Below, piece by piece: positions 42,675 through 51,727 of a stretch of 64,000 bases of DNA. Every line of letters starts with the position of its first letter. The stretch's first letter is position 1. The notes beneath the pieces are model-generated. The model was not told where the DNA came from, did not search any database, and saw only the letters and a program-made list of their open reading frames with translations. The stretch comes from Pseudomonadales bacterium. GTDB lineage: Bacteria; Pseudomonadota; Gammaproteobacteria; Pseudomonadales; Halieaceae. A program made the translations under genes and the position numbers. Location of the stretch: assembly GCA_024234675.1 (NCBI GenBank), contig JACKNU010000001.1:310001-374000 (forward strand). Direction: 5' to 3'.

Positions 42675-43688
42675 ATGACAGCAGTGATTCTCGAGCCACG
42701 GCCCCTGTACGCTATCGGCACGGTTGCCCGCCTGACGGGGCTCAAGCCGGATACCTTGCGTGTCTGGGAGCGGCGTTATGGTCTCGGCGCCAGCCACAAG
42801 TCCCCATCGGGCAGGCGCCAGTACACCCAGGCCGATCTGGAGCACCTGCAGTTGGTGGCCGAACTGGTGAGCACCGGTACCCGCATCGGTGAGATCGCCT
42901 CTGCGGGGCGCAAGACGCTGGAAATCATGCTGCGGCGCAATGGCGAACCGGGAGCACGGCGCGATGTCTGCAAGCCCTCCGTGCTGTTTGTCGGCATCCA
43001 GTTGTGCCAGTGGATAGACGAGCACCAGGGGTGTCTGGCCAGTGTGTCCGCCAAGCTCGCGAGGGTGGATCTGGCCGCTGCCTGCGACGTGCCGGAGGGC
43101 GAGATCGGGCCCGTAGAAATGCTGGTCATCGGCTGCGAGGCCCTGGGGTTTGTGCAGTTACAGCAAATCCAGGCACTGGCGGAACGGCTGGGAGTGGCGC
43201 GTGTGCTCGTCAGTTGTGCACAGCCCCGCGAGCGGGCTGTCGCCACCCTGGCCCAACAGGGCATCGCCACCTCCAGCTTTCCCCCCGCCCCGGGCTTCCT
43301 GGCCTTCGAAGTGACCCGCTGCGCCGCCGAGGAGGCGGGCGACCAGCCGGGTGACCGGCTGGGAGCCCTGCTCAAGGAAAAGCCCCGGGAGTTTTCCGCC
43401 GAGGAACTGGCGCGGGTGTTACAGCTGCCTGGGGAGGGGTTGCGGACAGTGTCCGAACTGGTCGGTAACCTGGCGGAGTTCGAGCAGCGTATGGCCGACG
43501 CGCCGGTGGACGACTGGCAACAGGCCGCCAGTCGCGCCTGTGCCTATGCCTATGCGGGCCAGGCGCGCTGGTTGATGGAGAAAGCCCTGCAGGTGATGCT
43601 GTCGACTCCCGGGGACGCCGGGGAAGAGTCCGGTACCGGGAGGCTCAGATCGGTGCGCAGCCCCCGGCGCCTGCACGACGCCGCCTGA
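42675..43688 (+). CDS. MerR family transcriptional regulator
   Basis: A 337-residue regulator. The MerR helix-turn-helix covers about 12-80 (YAIGTVARLTGLKPDTLRVW then RRYTQADLEHL-like RRQYTQADLEHLQLV). The remaining C-terminal part looks like a degenerate cobalamin-binding module (SVLFVGIQ, VEMLVIGCEALG, ARVLVSCAQP) as in LitR/CarH regulators, but a clean DxHxxG B12-ligand motif is missing; DEHQGC at 115-120 is one residue short. ATG 42675 has GAGG eight bases upstream; ATG 42615 is an alternative. It likely regulates the neighbouring photolyase group. Confidence 0.85.
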   Translation: MTAVILEPRPLYAIGTVARLTGLKPDTLRVWERRYGLGASHKSPSGRRQYTQADLEHLQLVAELVSTGTRIGEIASAGRKTLEIMLRRNGEPGARRDVCKPSVLFVGIQLCQWIDEHQGCLASVSAKLARVDLAAACDVPEGEIGPVEMLVIGCEALGFVQLQQIQALAERLGVARVLVSCAQPRERAVATLAQQGIATSSFPPAPGFLAFEVTRCAAEEAGDQPGDRLGALLKEKPREFSAEELARVLQLPGEGLRTVSELVGNLAEFEQRMADAPVDDWQQAASRACAYAYAGQARWLMEKALQVMLSTPGDAGEESGTGRLRSVRSPRRLHDAA

Positions 43689-43694
43689 GCCCTG

Positions 43695-44414
43695 TCAGCC
43701 GGGCTGCACGTTGGTATAGACGTTCTGGACATCGTCGAGGTAGTTGAGCATGTCCAGCAGTCGTTCATACTGGGCCAGGTCTTCGGCCTCCAGTGTCGTG
43801 GTGGTCTGGGGCAGGAATTGCATCTCGTCCACCTCGAAGGCCAAACCCTCGAACGTGTCCAGCAGGGCCTGTCTGGCCTTGTAGTAGTCGCTGACAGGCG
43901 TGAACACGCTGATCAGGCCGTCCTCACTTTCGATATCGGTCACATCCACGTCAGCTTCCACCAGCGCTTCCAGTACCGCTTCATCGTCATCACCGGCGAA
44001 TACCAGGATGGCACAGTGGTCAAACAGGTGACCCACGCTGCCGGGTGCGCCCAGCTTGCACTTGGTCTTGGTGAAACAGGCGCGCACGTCGCCTATGGTG
44101 CGGTTGGGGTTATCCGTCAGGCAGTCCACGATCAACATGCAGCCGCCCGGGCCGAAGCCCTCGTAGCGGGCGACCGCGAAATCCTCGCCACCGCCGCCGC
44201 TGGCCTTGTCCAGGGCCTTGTCAATCACATGGCTGGGTACCTGGTCGCGCTTGGCACGCTCGATCAGGCTGCGCAGGGCCAGGTTGCCCACCGGGTCGGT
44301 GCCGCCGCTCTTGGCGGTGACATAGATTTCCCGGGCGTACTTGCTGTACACCCGGGCCTTGGCGTCGGAGGTCTTGGCGATGGAGTCTTTGCGGTTCTGG
44401 TAGGCGCGGCCCAT
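43695..44414 (-). CDS. YebC/PmpR family regulator, YeeN-type
   Basis: A 239-residue protein of the YebC/TACO1 fold. MGRAYQNRKDSIAKT and SKYAREIYVTAKSGG mark the YeeN-like branch; RYEGFGPGGCMLIVD and NRTIGDVRACFTKTKCKLG are core signatures. Family members act as DNA-binding regulators or as ribosome-associated factors relieving proline stalling. ATG 44414 has AAGGAA eight bases upstream. It converges on the MerR gene, six bases apart, and is divergent from the second EstB-type gene. Confidence 0.92.
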   Translation of the reverse strand: MGRAYQNRKDSIAKTSDAKARVYSKYAREIYVTAKSGGTDPVGNLALRSLIERAKRDQVPSHVIDKALDKASGGGGEDFAVARYEGFGPGGCMLIVDCLTDNPNRTIGDVRACFTKTKCKLGAPGSVGHLFDHCAILVFAGDDDEAVLEALVEADVDVTDIESEDGLISVFTPVSDYYKARQALLDTFEGLAFEVDEMQFLPQTTTTLEAEDLAQYERLLDMLNYLDDVQNVYTNVQPG

Positions 44415-44527
44415 GGATGAGTTCCTTAGTCGTGGGAGGCGCAGTATAGTGGCAGCAGGTGCGGGAGTGGTAGTCGCGCCACAACCGGAGCTGCGGGGAG
44501 AAACCACTGAAAACCATCACCATCCCA

Positions 44528-45679
44528 TTGCCGGAAGGCAGTGTCAGCGGTCAGGTTGCCGCCGGGTTCGAGCCTGTGGCACAGGCTTTCGCCGAGAATT
44601 TCACCGCCCATGGGGAAGTGGGGGCCGCCTGCGCCCTGTATCACCGCGGCCGTCCCGTGTTAGACCTGTGGGGCGGGCTGGCGGACACTGCCGCGGGGCG
44701 CCCCTGGCAGGAGGACACGATCTGCCTGGTATTTTCCGCCGCCAAGGGCCCCACCGCTACCTGTATTCATCGCCTGGTGGAGTCCGGGCAGCTGGATCTG
44801 GACCTGCCCGTCGCCCACTACTGGCCGGAATTCGGCTGCAACGGCAAAGAGGGCATTACCACGCGCCTGGTCCTGTCCCACCAGGCCGGGCTGGCCGCGG
44901 TGGACGGTGACCTCACCCTGGAACAGGTGCTGGCCTGGCACCCGGTGGTGGCCGCCATAGCCGCCCAGGCGCCCAACTGGGAGCCCGGCAGCCAGCACGG
45001 TTACCACGCCCGCTCCTTCGGCTGGATACTGGGCGAGTTGATACGCCGCATCAGCGGTGAGTCGCCCGGGGCTTTCCTGGACAGGCAACTCTGCGCCCCC
45101 CTGGGCCTGCACTACTGGGTGGGCCTGCCGCCCCGGGAACTGCCCCGCTGCGCGACCCTGGTGCCCCCGGAGGGCGGCAGCGACACAGTCGCCGCGCTGC
45201 TGGGCGCGGACAGCCTGACGGCCAGGGTGATGAGCGGCCCCAGTGGTCTGTTCGGCTACAACGAAATGTGGAATCGCCCGGAGTTGCTGGCGGCGGAAAT
45301 GCCCTCGTCCAACGGGGTCGGTGACGCGCGCTCGCTGGCGCGTTTCTACGCGGCCCTGATCGCCGAAGTGGACGGAGTGAGACTGCTTGGTGAGGAGCAA
45401 CTGGCCGCGGCCTGCGTACAGCAGGTGCGCGGTCCGGATGCGGTCATTTTCCACGAGACCTGCTTCGGGCTGGGCTACGCCCTGCAACCGGCGCTGGCAC
45501 CCGGTGGCGGTCCCCGCTGCTTTGGCCACCCCGGCGCCGGCGGCGCCCTGGCGTTTGCGGACCCCGACGCGCAGCTGGGCTTTGCTTACGTGACGAACGC
45601 CATGCAATTCAACCTGGAGGGCGACCCGCGCTCGATGAGCCTGGTCAGGACCGCCTACCAGTGCCTGCAGGGAACCTGA
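44528..45679 (+). CDS. EstB/class C beta-lactamase-family serine hydrolase (paralogue)
   Basis: A 383-residue hydrolase from TTG 44528. The SxxK motif is SAAK (S70, K73) in LVFSAAKGPTATCIHR; YWPEFGCNGKEGIT and VLSHQAGLAAVDG match the paralogue at 32.6 kb. HGYHARSFGW holds the likely tyrosine. The start is doubtful: no ATG is available, TTG 44528 lacks a ribosome-binding site, and CTG 44507 has GGGGAG (44495-44500) at good spacing and would give seven more residues, KTITIPLP-like. No signal peptide. Probably a cytoplasmic esterase of unknown substrate. Confidence 0.87.
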   Translation: MPEGSVSGQVAAGFEPVAQAFAENFTAHGEVGAACALYHRGRPVLDLWGGLADTAAGRPWQEDTICLVFSAAKGPTATCIHRLVESGQLDLDLPVAHYWPEFGCNGKEGITTRLVLSHQAGLAAVDGDLTLEQVLAWHPVVAAIAAQAPNWEPGSQHGYHARSFGWILGELIRRISGESPGAFLDRQLCAPLGLHYWVGLPPRELPRCATLVPPEGGSDTVAALLGADSLTARVMSGPSGLFGYNEMWNRPELLAAEMPSSNGVGDARSLARFYAALIAEVDGVRLLGEEQLAAACVQQVRGPDAVIFHETCFGLGYALQPALAPGGGPRCFGHPGAGGALAFADPDAQLGFAYVTNAMQFNLEGDPRSMSLVRTAYQCLQGT

Positions 45680-45692
45680 ATCGCCTGCGGGC

Positions 45693-46808
45693 CTAGTCGC
45701 TGGTGGACTGCCAGGCGTCCGAGCCGTCCAGCATGGCCGTTACCCAGTCCAGCACGGTGACGCCGCCCGCAGTGACCCCCAGGTCGGCCTGCAGGAACGT
45801 GTGGTTGGTGCCATTGGCGATAAAGCTGTGCATGCGCTCCGGATAGGCGGCCCCGAGGTCAGCCATTTCCTCCAGCAGCGCCGCCTCGAATGCTTCACCG
45901 CCGATCTGCAGGAAAGCGTTGCCGATCACGAAGTCCTGCTTGTAGCTCATCATGCCCAGCCGGAAGTTGTCATCCTGTTCCAGCTGCCACTTGTGGTAGT
46001 CGGTGGTATGCCCGTCTTCGCCTATGCAGGTCTCGCAGCTGGGCGGGAAAAACGCGCCGGCATTCCAGTCGCTCAGCAACAGGCGAATATAGTCCGGGTC
46101 ATCAGGCTTGGAGACGCCCAGGCCCGAGTCGTTGATCAGCTCGATGGGCACATCCGGATACAGCGCCCTCACCAGTGGCAGGGCATAGGTGGTCCCGAAG
46201 CCGCCGGCGCTGTTGCCGGTCAGCAGGATCCGCCTGGGTGAGGGGAAGGTGCTGACCGCCACGTCAAGAGAGGCGGACAGGTTGTGCAGGCCGCGCTGGA
46301 AGCTCTCCACCTGGCCGTCGCCATCGTAGTCATTGTCGGCATCACTGGCGTGCAGGCCACCGTCACAATAGGGGATGTAGACCGTGTTCCAGCCGGCGAC
46401 CGGGTTGCCAGGCAGGTCCGGGTCGAGAATACCGTTTTTGGGAATCCCTTTCTCTACTGCCTGGGTGCAGGAGGAAAAAGTAGACCAGCAGGCGCCGCCG
46501 CCCTCCAGGAAAATCACCAGTTCGTCGGAGCCGGTATCCCGGGTGGCCATGCTGTATTCGGACCCATCAATGCACAGCGGCCCGTCGCCGGCGCCGAAGC
46601 TGTGGTTGACCACGTCCCCGTCAGGTTCCGACAGCATGGGCGTGTAAACGCCCTGGTAGCGGGTCACCCCCTGGTCGATGATCTCCTGGAAGGGGGCCGG
46701 CGCGGGGCCGACCACGGCGTTGTTGCCGCCATTGTTGTCGGAACAGCCCGCGGCGGCGACGAGGCCGGCGAGGGTGAGGGCGGATACGATCTGCTGGTGG
46801 GCGTGCAT
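45693..46808 (-). CDS. Pectinacetylesterase-family lipoprotein
   Basis: A 371-residue predicted lipoprotein; lipobox AAAGC lies in the first 22 residues, followed by a DNNGGNN spacer. The alpha/beta-hydrolase signatures of the Notum/pectinacetylesterase family are clear: VIFLEGGGACW, WNTVYIPYCDGG and the nucleophile elbow LLTGNSAGGFG; the late histidine is in NGTNHTF. The family removes acyl groups from polysaccharides or proteins; the bacterial substrate is unknown. ATG 46808 is chosen because it gives a proper signal peptide. The 135-bp upstream gap holds no gene; TGCCCGGGCA at 46861 is a palindrome. Confidence 0.85.
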   Translation of the reverse strand: MHAHQQIVSALTLAGLVAAAGCSDNNGGNNAVVGPAPAPFQEIIDQGVTRYQGVYTPMLSEPDGDVVNHSFGAGDGPLCIDGSEYSMATRDTGSDELVIFLEGGGACWSTFSSCTQAVEKGIPKNGILDPDLPGNPVAGWNTVYIPYCDGGLHASDADNDYDGDGQVESFQRGLHNLSASLDVAVSTFPSPRRILLTGNSAGGFGTTYALPLVRALYPDVPIELINDSGLGVSKPDDPDYIRLLLSDWNAGAFFPPSCETCIGEDGHTTDYHKWQLEQDDNFRLGMMSYKQDFVIGNAFLQIGGEAFEAALLEEMADLGAAYPERMHSFIANGTNHTFLQADLGVTAGGVTVLDWVTAMLDGSDAWQSTSD

Positions 46809-46943
46809 TGGGGATCCTGTCTTGTTATCGGATGACGGTGGAATGTTAACAGCAATTACTTGCCCGGGCAGCAATGAATGTAGGGGCAATTTACCCGTTG
46901 CTTCCCGGGTGTTCGTATTCGGGTGGTATTGTCCCGGTGCTGT

Positions 46944-47798
46944 TCAGAATAGATTGGGATAGTCGCGCCAGTAGTGCTGCAACTCCCGCGCCTGCCAGCC
47001 GCGGTAGATGGCGTCCCACTCCAGCCCCTCGATGCGCCAGCCGTGATGGGGTTCCAGGTTGGTGGAGAACACCGGCGCGCCGTAGTCACAGAAGCGGGTA
47101 TCCACGCTCACCCGCACGGTGGAGACGGTGGTGTTGGGTTCGGCCTTGTGTACCGTGGCGGAATGGAATATCAGCACGTCGCCGCGGCTGCAGTCAGCCA
47201 CGTGCCAGGTCGTTTCGTGCGGATAGATTTCGCACTGCACGCCGCCCACGCCCTCGGCGGCGAACACCTTGCGCACGCCGTCCCTGTGGGAGCCCGGCAA
47301 TACCATGATGCGTCCCATACCCGCCTGGATAGCGTGCAGGGCAACCCAGATCCCGGCCATGGTGGGGCCGGCGTGGTGGGAATAGGCGTCCTGGTGGGGC
47401 GGCGTTTCGTAGCCGATCTTGTTCGGGGTGGAGATGCGCGCCATCTTCATGGGGTACAGGAACACCTCCTTGCCGGCCACAGTGCGCATCAGATCCAGCA
47501 TGGGCGGACTGTGAAAAAAACCGTGAAAGGACTCCAGGGCCTGTATGCGTGGGTAAATTCGGTCCCAGTCCGGGTCGGACTCCACAAACGGACGCCCCGC
47601 CAGCTGCGGCAGGCCGCTGTCAGCGTCCAGGGTCACCTGGCCGTCGGTCTGGGCCAGCAGTTCGGCGAGCAGGGCATCGCAGGTCTCAGCGGGCACATAG
47701 CCGCGGAAGAAGAGATAGCCGAATTCCTGGAAACGGGCCCGCAGAATGGCGGCTTCCTCATCTGCTCGGGAAAGGATGAAGGGGAGTTTGCTTTGCAT
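46944..47798 (-). CDS. Phytanoyl-CoA dioxygenase (PhyH) family protein
   Basis: A 284-residue non-haem iron, 2-oxoglutarate-type oxygenase. The iron-binding HxD is in TPPHQDAYSHHAGP, the distal histidine in FHSATVHKAEPN, and the co-substrate arginine in STVRVSVDTRF. Members hydroxylate a wide range of lipids and small molecules, so the substrate is open. It is 57 bp from the MFS gene upstream on the same strand, suggesting co-transcription. Confidence 0.88.
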   Translation of the reverse strand: MQSKLPFILSRADEEAAILRARFQEFGYLFFRGYVPAETCDALLAELLAQTDGQVTLDADSGLPQLAGRPFVESDPDWDRIYPRIQALESFHGFFHSPPMLDLMRTVAGKEVFLYPMKMARISTPNKIGYETPPHQDAYSHHAGPTMAGIWVALHAIQAGMGRIMVLPGSHRDGVRKVFAAEGVGGVQCEIYPHETTWHVADCSRGDVLIFHSATVHKAEPNTTVSTVRVSVDTRFCDYGAPVFSTNLEPHHGWRIEGLEWDAIYRGWQARELQHYWRDYPNLF

Positions 47799-47855
47799 GG
47801 AGAAAATCTCAAACGGTTGGTGAATTGAGTTGTGGAACCGGGCGGCCCTGGCAGG

Positions 47856-49277
47856 CTAGCCGTCGGCCACGCCCTGCCTGACCCGCAGGGCTTGCTGGAC
47901 CTGCAACTGGCCCTGTTGGCTGAGGTCCAGTTTAAACGCCATCCAGGCGGGAATGAGCAGTATCAGCGCCAGCCCCGGCCCCATGATCAGGCCCAGGCCA
48001 AGGATAACACTGTAGGGGGCCTCGCCCGGCTGCATGCCCGCCTCGAGGCCGATCAGGTCCAGGAAAGGCCCCGCGACCAGGTAGCCGAAACCGCTGATGA
48101 ACTTGGCGGCAAAGAAGGCCGCGGCAAACATCACGCCCTCCTGGCGCTGCCCGGTGGCCAGGTCCTGCTCGTCGGCGATGTCGGCCAGCAGGGAATGGTT
48201 GGAGACCGTGCGCAAAATCGTGAACACGGTGTTGAGGGTGTAGTTGAGGAAGATCAGGCCCAGTACCAGGCCGTTGTTATCGGGCAGCCAGTCCAGCAGT
48301 TTCAGCGGGGTCAGCCACAGCAGGTTGAGCGCCCCCAGCAGGCAACTCAGGCGCAGCAGCTGCTGTTTTTCCAGGCGCTTGTGCAGCCATCCGGAACTGC
48401 TGGTCACCAGCAGCACCGCCAGCAGGTGGGGACCGGCGAGCATAATTGAAATACTCGCCGTGCTCAGCTCCCAGAAGTAGGTGTAGGTCACCATCAGCAG
48501 GGTGCTGATGATGCCGCCCATGCCGCCCAGCGCCGTCTCCAGCACCACGATATAGCGAAAGTTGCGGTTGCGAAAAGTGGCGGCGATGTCGCGCCACATG
48601 CTGGCGCCTGCAGTGCTGGTACTGCGGGGCAGGGTGGGGATATAGGGCTGGGTGCCCTTGATGCAGACGATACTGGCGATGATCACCCCGGCTGCCGACA
48701 GCAGCCCGTAGGACTGGTAATTGCCGATGATAAAACGCCCGTCGGTAGCGCCCTCGCTGGTGAATACGACCGCCAGCGAGGTGGCCGGGACGAGTACCCC
48801 TATAAACCATCCCAGGTTGGTGCGGGCATTGGCCAGCAAGGTCCGCTCGTGGTAATCCGTGGAGATTTCCGCGCCCAGCGCCAGGAAGGGCACCATGAAA
48901 AACGTCAGCGCGGTGCGCAGCAGCAGCACGCTGGCCAGTAGCCAGTAGAACAGGGGCAGCTGCGAGTCCAGCACCGATCCAGGGGGCCAGAAGATGGCGA
49001 CGAAACTCAGGGCCAGGGGAATGACCGATGCGAACATAAACGGGTGGCGACGCCCCCAGCGCGACCGCAGTTTGTCGGACCAGGCGCCCACCAGCGGATC
49101 GGAGATCGCATCCCATACCACCGACAGGGCGATGGCCAACCCGGTGAGGGTGCCGCTGAGCCCCAGCACCTGTTTGTAGTAGAACAGCACGAACACCCCG
49201 AAGGCGGCATCCTTCAGGGCGTAATTCACCACGCCGCTGCTGTACAGCAGGCGCCGCCTTGAACTAGTGGCCTGCAC
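47856..49277 (-). CDS. MFS transporter, GPH-type
   Basis: A 473-residue carrier with twelve predicted helices. SVVWDAISDPLVGAWSDKLR followed by SRWGRRHPFMF is the hallmark of the glycoside-pentoside-hexuronide:cation symporter group (MFS_2). Bacterial members outside sugar operons have unknown substrates. It ends about 25 bp before the next MFS gene's 3' boundary on the same strand; the two carriers belong to different MFS families and are not duplicates. Confidence 0.88.
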   Translation of the reverse strand: MQATSSRRRLLYSSGVVNYALKDAAFGVFVLFYYKQVLGLSGTLTGLAIALSVVWDAISDPLVGAWSDKLRSRWGRRHPFMFASVIPLALSFVAIFWPPGSVLDSQLPLFYWLLASVLLLRTALTFFMVPFLALGAEISTDYHERTLLANARTNLGWFIGVLVPATSLAVVFTSEGATDGRFIIGNYQSYGLLSAAGVIIASIVCIKGTQPYIPTLPRSTSTAGASMWRDIAATFRNRNFRYIVVLETALGGMGGIISTLLMVTYTYFWELSTASISIMLAGPHLLAVLLVTSSSGWLHKRLEKQQLLRLSCLLGALNLLWLTPLKLLDWLPDNNGLVLGLIFLNYTLNTVFTILRTVSNHSLLADIADEQDLATGQRQEGVMFAAAFFAAKFISGFGYLVAGPFLDLIGLEAGMQPGEAPYSVILGLGLIMGPGLALILLIPAWMAFKLDLSQQGQLQVQQALRVRQGVADG

Positions 49278-49301
49278 TATCCACGCGCCCCTGTTCCGGG
49301 T

Positions 49302-50600
49302 TCAGGCGGCTTCGCCCCGCTGCCTGGCGAGGTCTGTCCGCAGGTGTTTTGCGGCGAGGGCGAACATCAGCACCGCCAGCAGGGAAACCTGGGTGGTGAT
49401 CAGCATGGAGTAGCGCAACGCCTGGTCGCCGTAGGCGGGCACCAGCAGGTCGCTGACCAGGCCGGTAAGAAACGGCCCCAGGCCAAGCCCGATCATGTTG
49501 ATAACGAAAAACAGGGCCGCCGAGGTCAGGGCACGCATCGCCGGCGCCACCATGGTGTGGGACATGGCGATGCAGGGGCCGAGAAAAAACGTGTTCAGGA
49601 TCAGGGCGAAGAACAACACCCACAGGCCCAGCATGGTGTGCTCGGTAACCAGCATGAAGCTGTAGGGAATGTAGGCCAGCAGGATTCCCAGCATGGGTAT
49701 CCACAGATACCAGCGCATATCCCTGGCGCCGTACTTGTCGCCGAGGTAGCCGCCCAGGAAGGTGCCGATGGCGCCCGACAGGCCGGACACCAGCGCCAGG
49801 GCGGTGCCCACCTCGGCGATACTCATGCCGTGGTTGCGAATCAGGAAGGAGGGGATGAAATTGCCGTTGCCGTAGCTGACATAGGAAATAAATGCGCTGC
49901 CCAGGGCCAGGTACCAGAAGGAGGGGCGGTTGCGCAGCAACGCCAGGGTTTGCTTGAGTCCCGGACTGGACCCGCCCTCGCCAGGCGGCTCCCAGCGTCC
50001 CCGGGCCGGCTCCTTGAGGGCAAAGCGCAGGAACAGGCCAAACAGGACGCCCGGAATCCCCACTACCATAAACGCGGTGCGCCAGCCGAAGGCTTCTGCC
50101 AGCACTCCGCCGAACATGAAGCCGACCAGGATGCCTGCGTAAATGCCGGTCGAGTAGATCGACAGCGCGGTCGCGCGCTGGGCGGGCGGGTAGTAATCGC
50201 TGATCATGGAGTGCGCCGGCGGACTGCCACCGGCCTCGCCCAGGCCGACCCCGATGCGGGCCAGCAGCAGGTGGCTGAAGTTCTGGGCCAGGCCTGAGAC
50301 GGCCGTCATGCCGCTCCAGACCGTCACCGCCAGCGAGACGATATTGCGCCGGTTGCCCCGGTCCGCCCAGTAGGCGATGGGAATGCCTGCGGTGACGTAA
50401 ATCACGGCGAAGGCGAATCCGCTGAGCAGGCCGAGCTGGGCGTCGCTCAAACCCATTTCCGCCTTGATCGGCTCCTGCAGGATGACCAGAATCTGGCGGT
50501 CGATAAAGTTCAGGGCATAAACCGCCGTGAGCATGGCCAGGGCGAAGCGTTTGTAGCCGGGGGAAAAATCCTGTTCTATGGGGCTCTTTGAAGCGTCCAT
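49302..50600 (-). CDS. MFS transporter, Spinster-like
   Basis: A 432-residue carrier with twelve predicted helices. YALNFIDRQILVILQEPIK and IPIAYWADRGNRRNIV are the characteristic early motifs of the Spinster-like family, whose eukaryotic members move sphingolipid-type or lysophospholipid substrates; bacterial ones occur in sterol, aromatic and lipid-degradation loci. It lies between the GPH-type carrier and the LLM oxidoreductase gene, all on the minus strand. Substrate unknown. Confidence 0.88.
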   Translation of the reverse strand: MDASKSPIEQDFSPGYKRFALAMLTAVYALNFIDRQILVILQEPIKAEMGLSDAQLGLLSGFAFAVIYVTAGIPIAYWADRGNRRNIVSLAVTVWSGMTAVSGLAQNFSHLLLARIGVGLGEAGGSPPAHSMISDYYPPAQRATALSIYSTGIYAGILVGFMFGGVLAEAFGWRTAFMVVGIPGVLFGLFLRFALKEPARGRWEPPGEGGSSPGLKQTLALLRNRPSFWYLALGSAFISYVSYGNGNFIPSFLIRNHGMSIAEVGTALALVSGLSGAIGTFLGGYLGDKYGARDMRWYLWIPMLGILLAYIPYSFMLVTEHTMLGLWVLFFALILNTFFLGPCIAMSHTMVAPAMRALTSAALFFVINMIGLGLGPFLTGLVSDLLVPAYGDQALRYSMLITTQVSLLAVLMFALAAKHLRTDLARQRGEAA

Positions 50601-50659
50601 TGCACCGGCATCCTTGTTGTTATTGTGGTGTCAAGCGTGGGGCGTTGATCGCGCCCCGG

Positions 50660-51673
50660 TCAAAGCACCCACTCTGCCACATTCCGCAACAAAGCGATAT
50701 CGCCATGTACCAGCAGGCTGGTCACCGGGGAGTTCTCCCAGTCTTTTATTTTTTCCCTGATCCGCTCCGGCGGCCCGCACAGGGAAATCTCGTCGGCGAA
50801 CTGGTCCGGCACCGCGGCGATGGCCTCGTCGCGTTTGCCGGCGAAGAACAGGCGCTGGATTTCCTCGGCCTCGTCGGCGAATCCCATCCGTGCCATCAAT
50901 TCCTTGTGGAAGTTGCGCTTGCTGGCGCCCATGCCGCCCACGTAGAAACCCAGCATGGCCTTCACGGGGTACAGGGCCTGGGCCAGGTCGTCGTTGACAT
51001 TCACCAGGCACAGGGCGGCGATCTCGAAGCCGGGTTTGGCGTCCCGCAGTTGGTCGGCATACACCTCCTGGCGGTAGGGCGAATAGTAGAGCGGTAGCCA
51101 GCCGTCCGCGATCTGCGCCGTCTGGGTGACGTTCTTGGGTCCCTCGGCACCGATGAAGATGGGGACATCGGCGCGCAGCGGGTGGGTGATGGACTTGATG
51201 GGTTTGCCCAGGCCCCAGGACCCCGGACCGTTGTAGGGCAGGGGATAGAATTCACTGTCGCTGGTCACCGGCTGTTCCCGGGCCAGTATCTTGCGGATGA
51301 TGTCGACATACTCGCGGGTGCGGGTCAGGGGTTTGCTGTAGGGCTGGCCGTACCAGCCTTCCACCACCTGGGGGCCGGATACCCCCAGGCCGAGGATCAT
51401 GCGCCCGCCGGACAAGTGATCCAGGGCGATGGTCGCCATGGCGCAGGCCGCCGGGGTGCGGGCCGACAGCTGGGCCACGGAAGTGCCGAGGCGAATCTTC
51501 GAGGTGTGGGCACCTATCCAGCTCAGGGGCGTAAAGCAATCGTTGCCGTAGGACTCCGCGGTCCACACCGAGTCGTAGCCCAGGCGCTCCGCCTCCTGCG
51601 CCATTTCGACATGATTGGTAGGCGGCTGTGCGCCCCAGTAACCCAGTTGTAAGCCCAGCGAAAGTTTTGCCAT
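50660..51673 (-). CDS. LLM-class (F420-dependent-type) oxidoreductase
   Basis: A 337-residue luciferase-like TIM-barrel protein. LGLQLGYWGAQPP, YDSVWTAESYGND and DHLSGGRMILGLGVSGPQVV place it near the Rv3520c-type F420-dependent group. Such enzymes carry out hydride transfers on lipids or steroids in actinobacteria. No F420 biosynthesis gene is in this window, so F420 use is inferred from family and could be wrong; FMN is the alternative. It is the first gene of the minus-strand run and divergent from moaC. Confidence 0.88.
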   Translation of the reverse strand: MAKLSLGLQLGYWGAQPPTNHVEMAQEAERLGYDSVWTAESYGNDCFTPLSWIGAHTSKIRLGTSVAQLSARTPAACAMATIALDHLSGGRMILGLGVSGPQVVEGWYGQPYSKPLTRTREYVDIIRKILAREQPVTSDSEFYPLPYNGPGSWGLGKPIKSITHPLRADVPIFIGAEGPKNVTQTAQIADGWLPLYYSPYRQEVYADQLRDAKPGFEIAALCLVNVNDDLAQALYPVKAMLGFYVGGMGASKRNFHKELMARMGFADEAEEIQRLFFAGKRDEAIAAVPDQFADEISLCGPPERIREKIKDWENSPVTSLLVHGDIALLRNVAEWVL

Positions 51674-51727
51674 GATGTCTCTCCTCGTATGGAGGCGTTA
51701 CTTTACGTGATCAGCGGTGGAAGGCAA

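Noticed and set aside
47856..50600. Tandem duplication of one MFS gene
   Set aside because: The two carriers have different signature motifs (GPH-type and Spinster-like) and are not recent copies.
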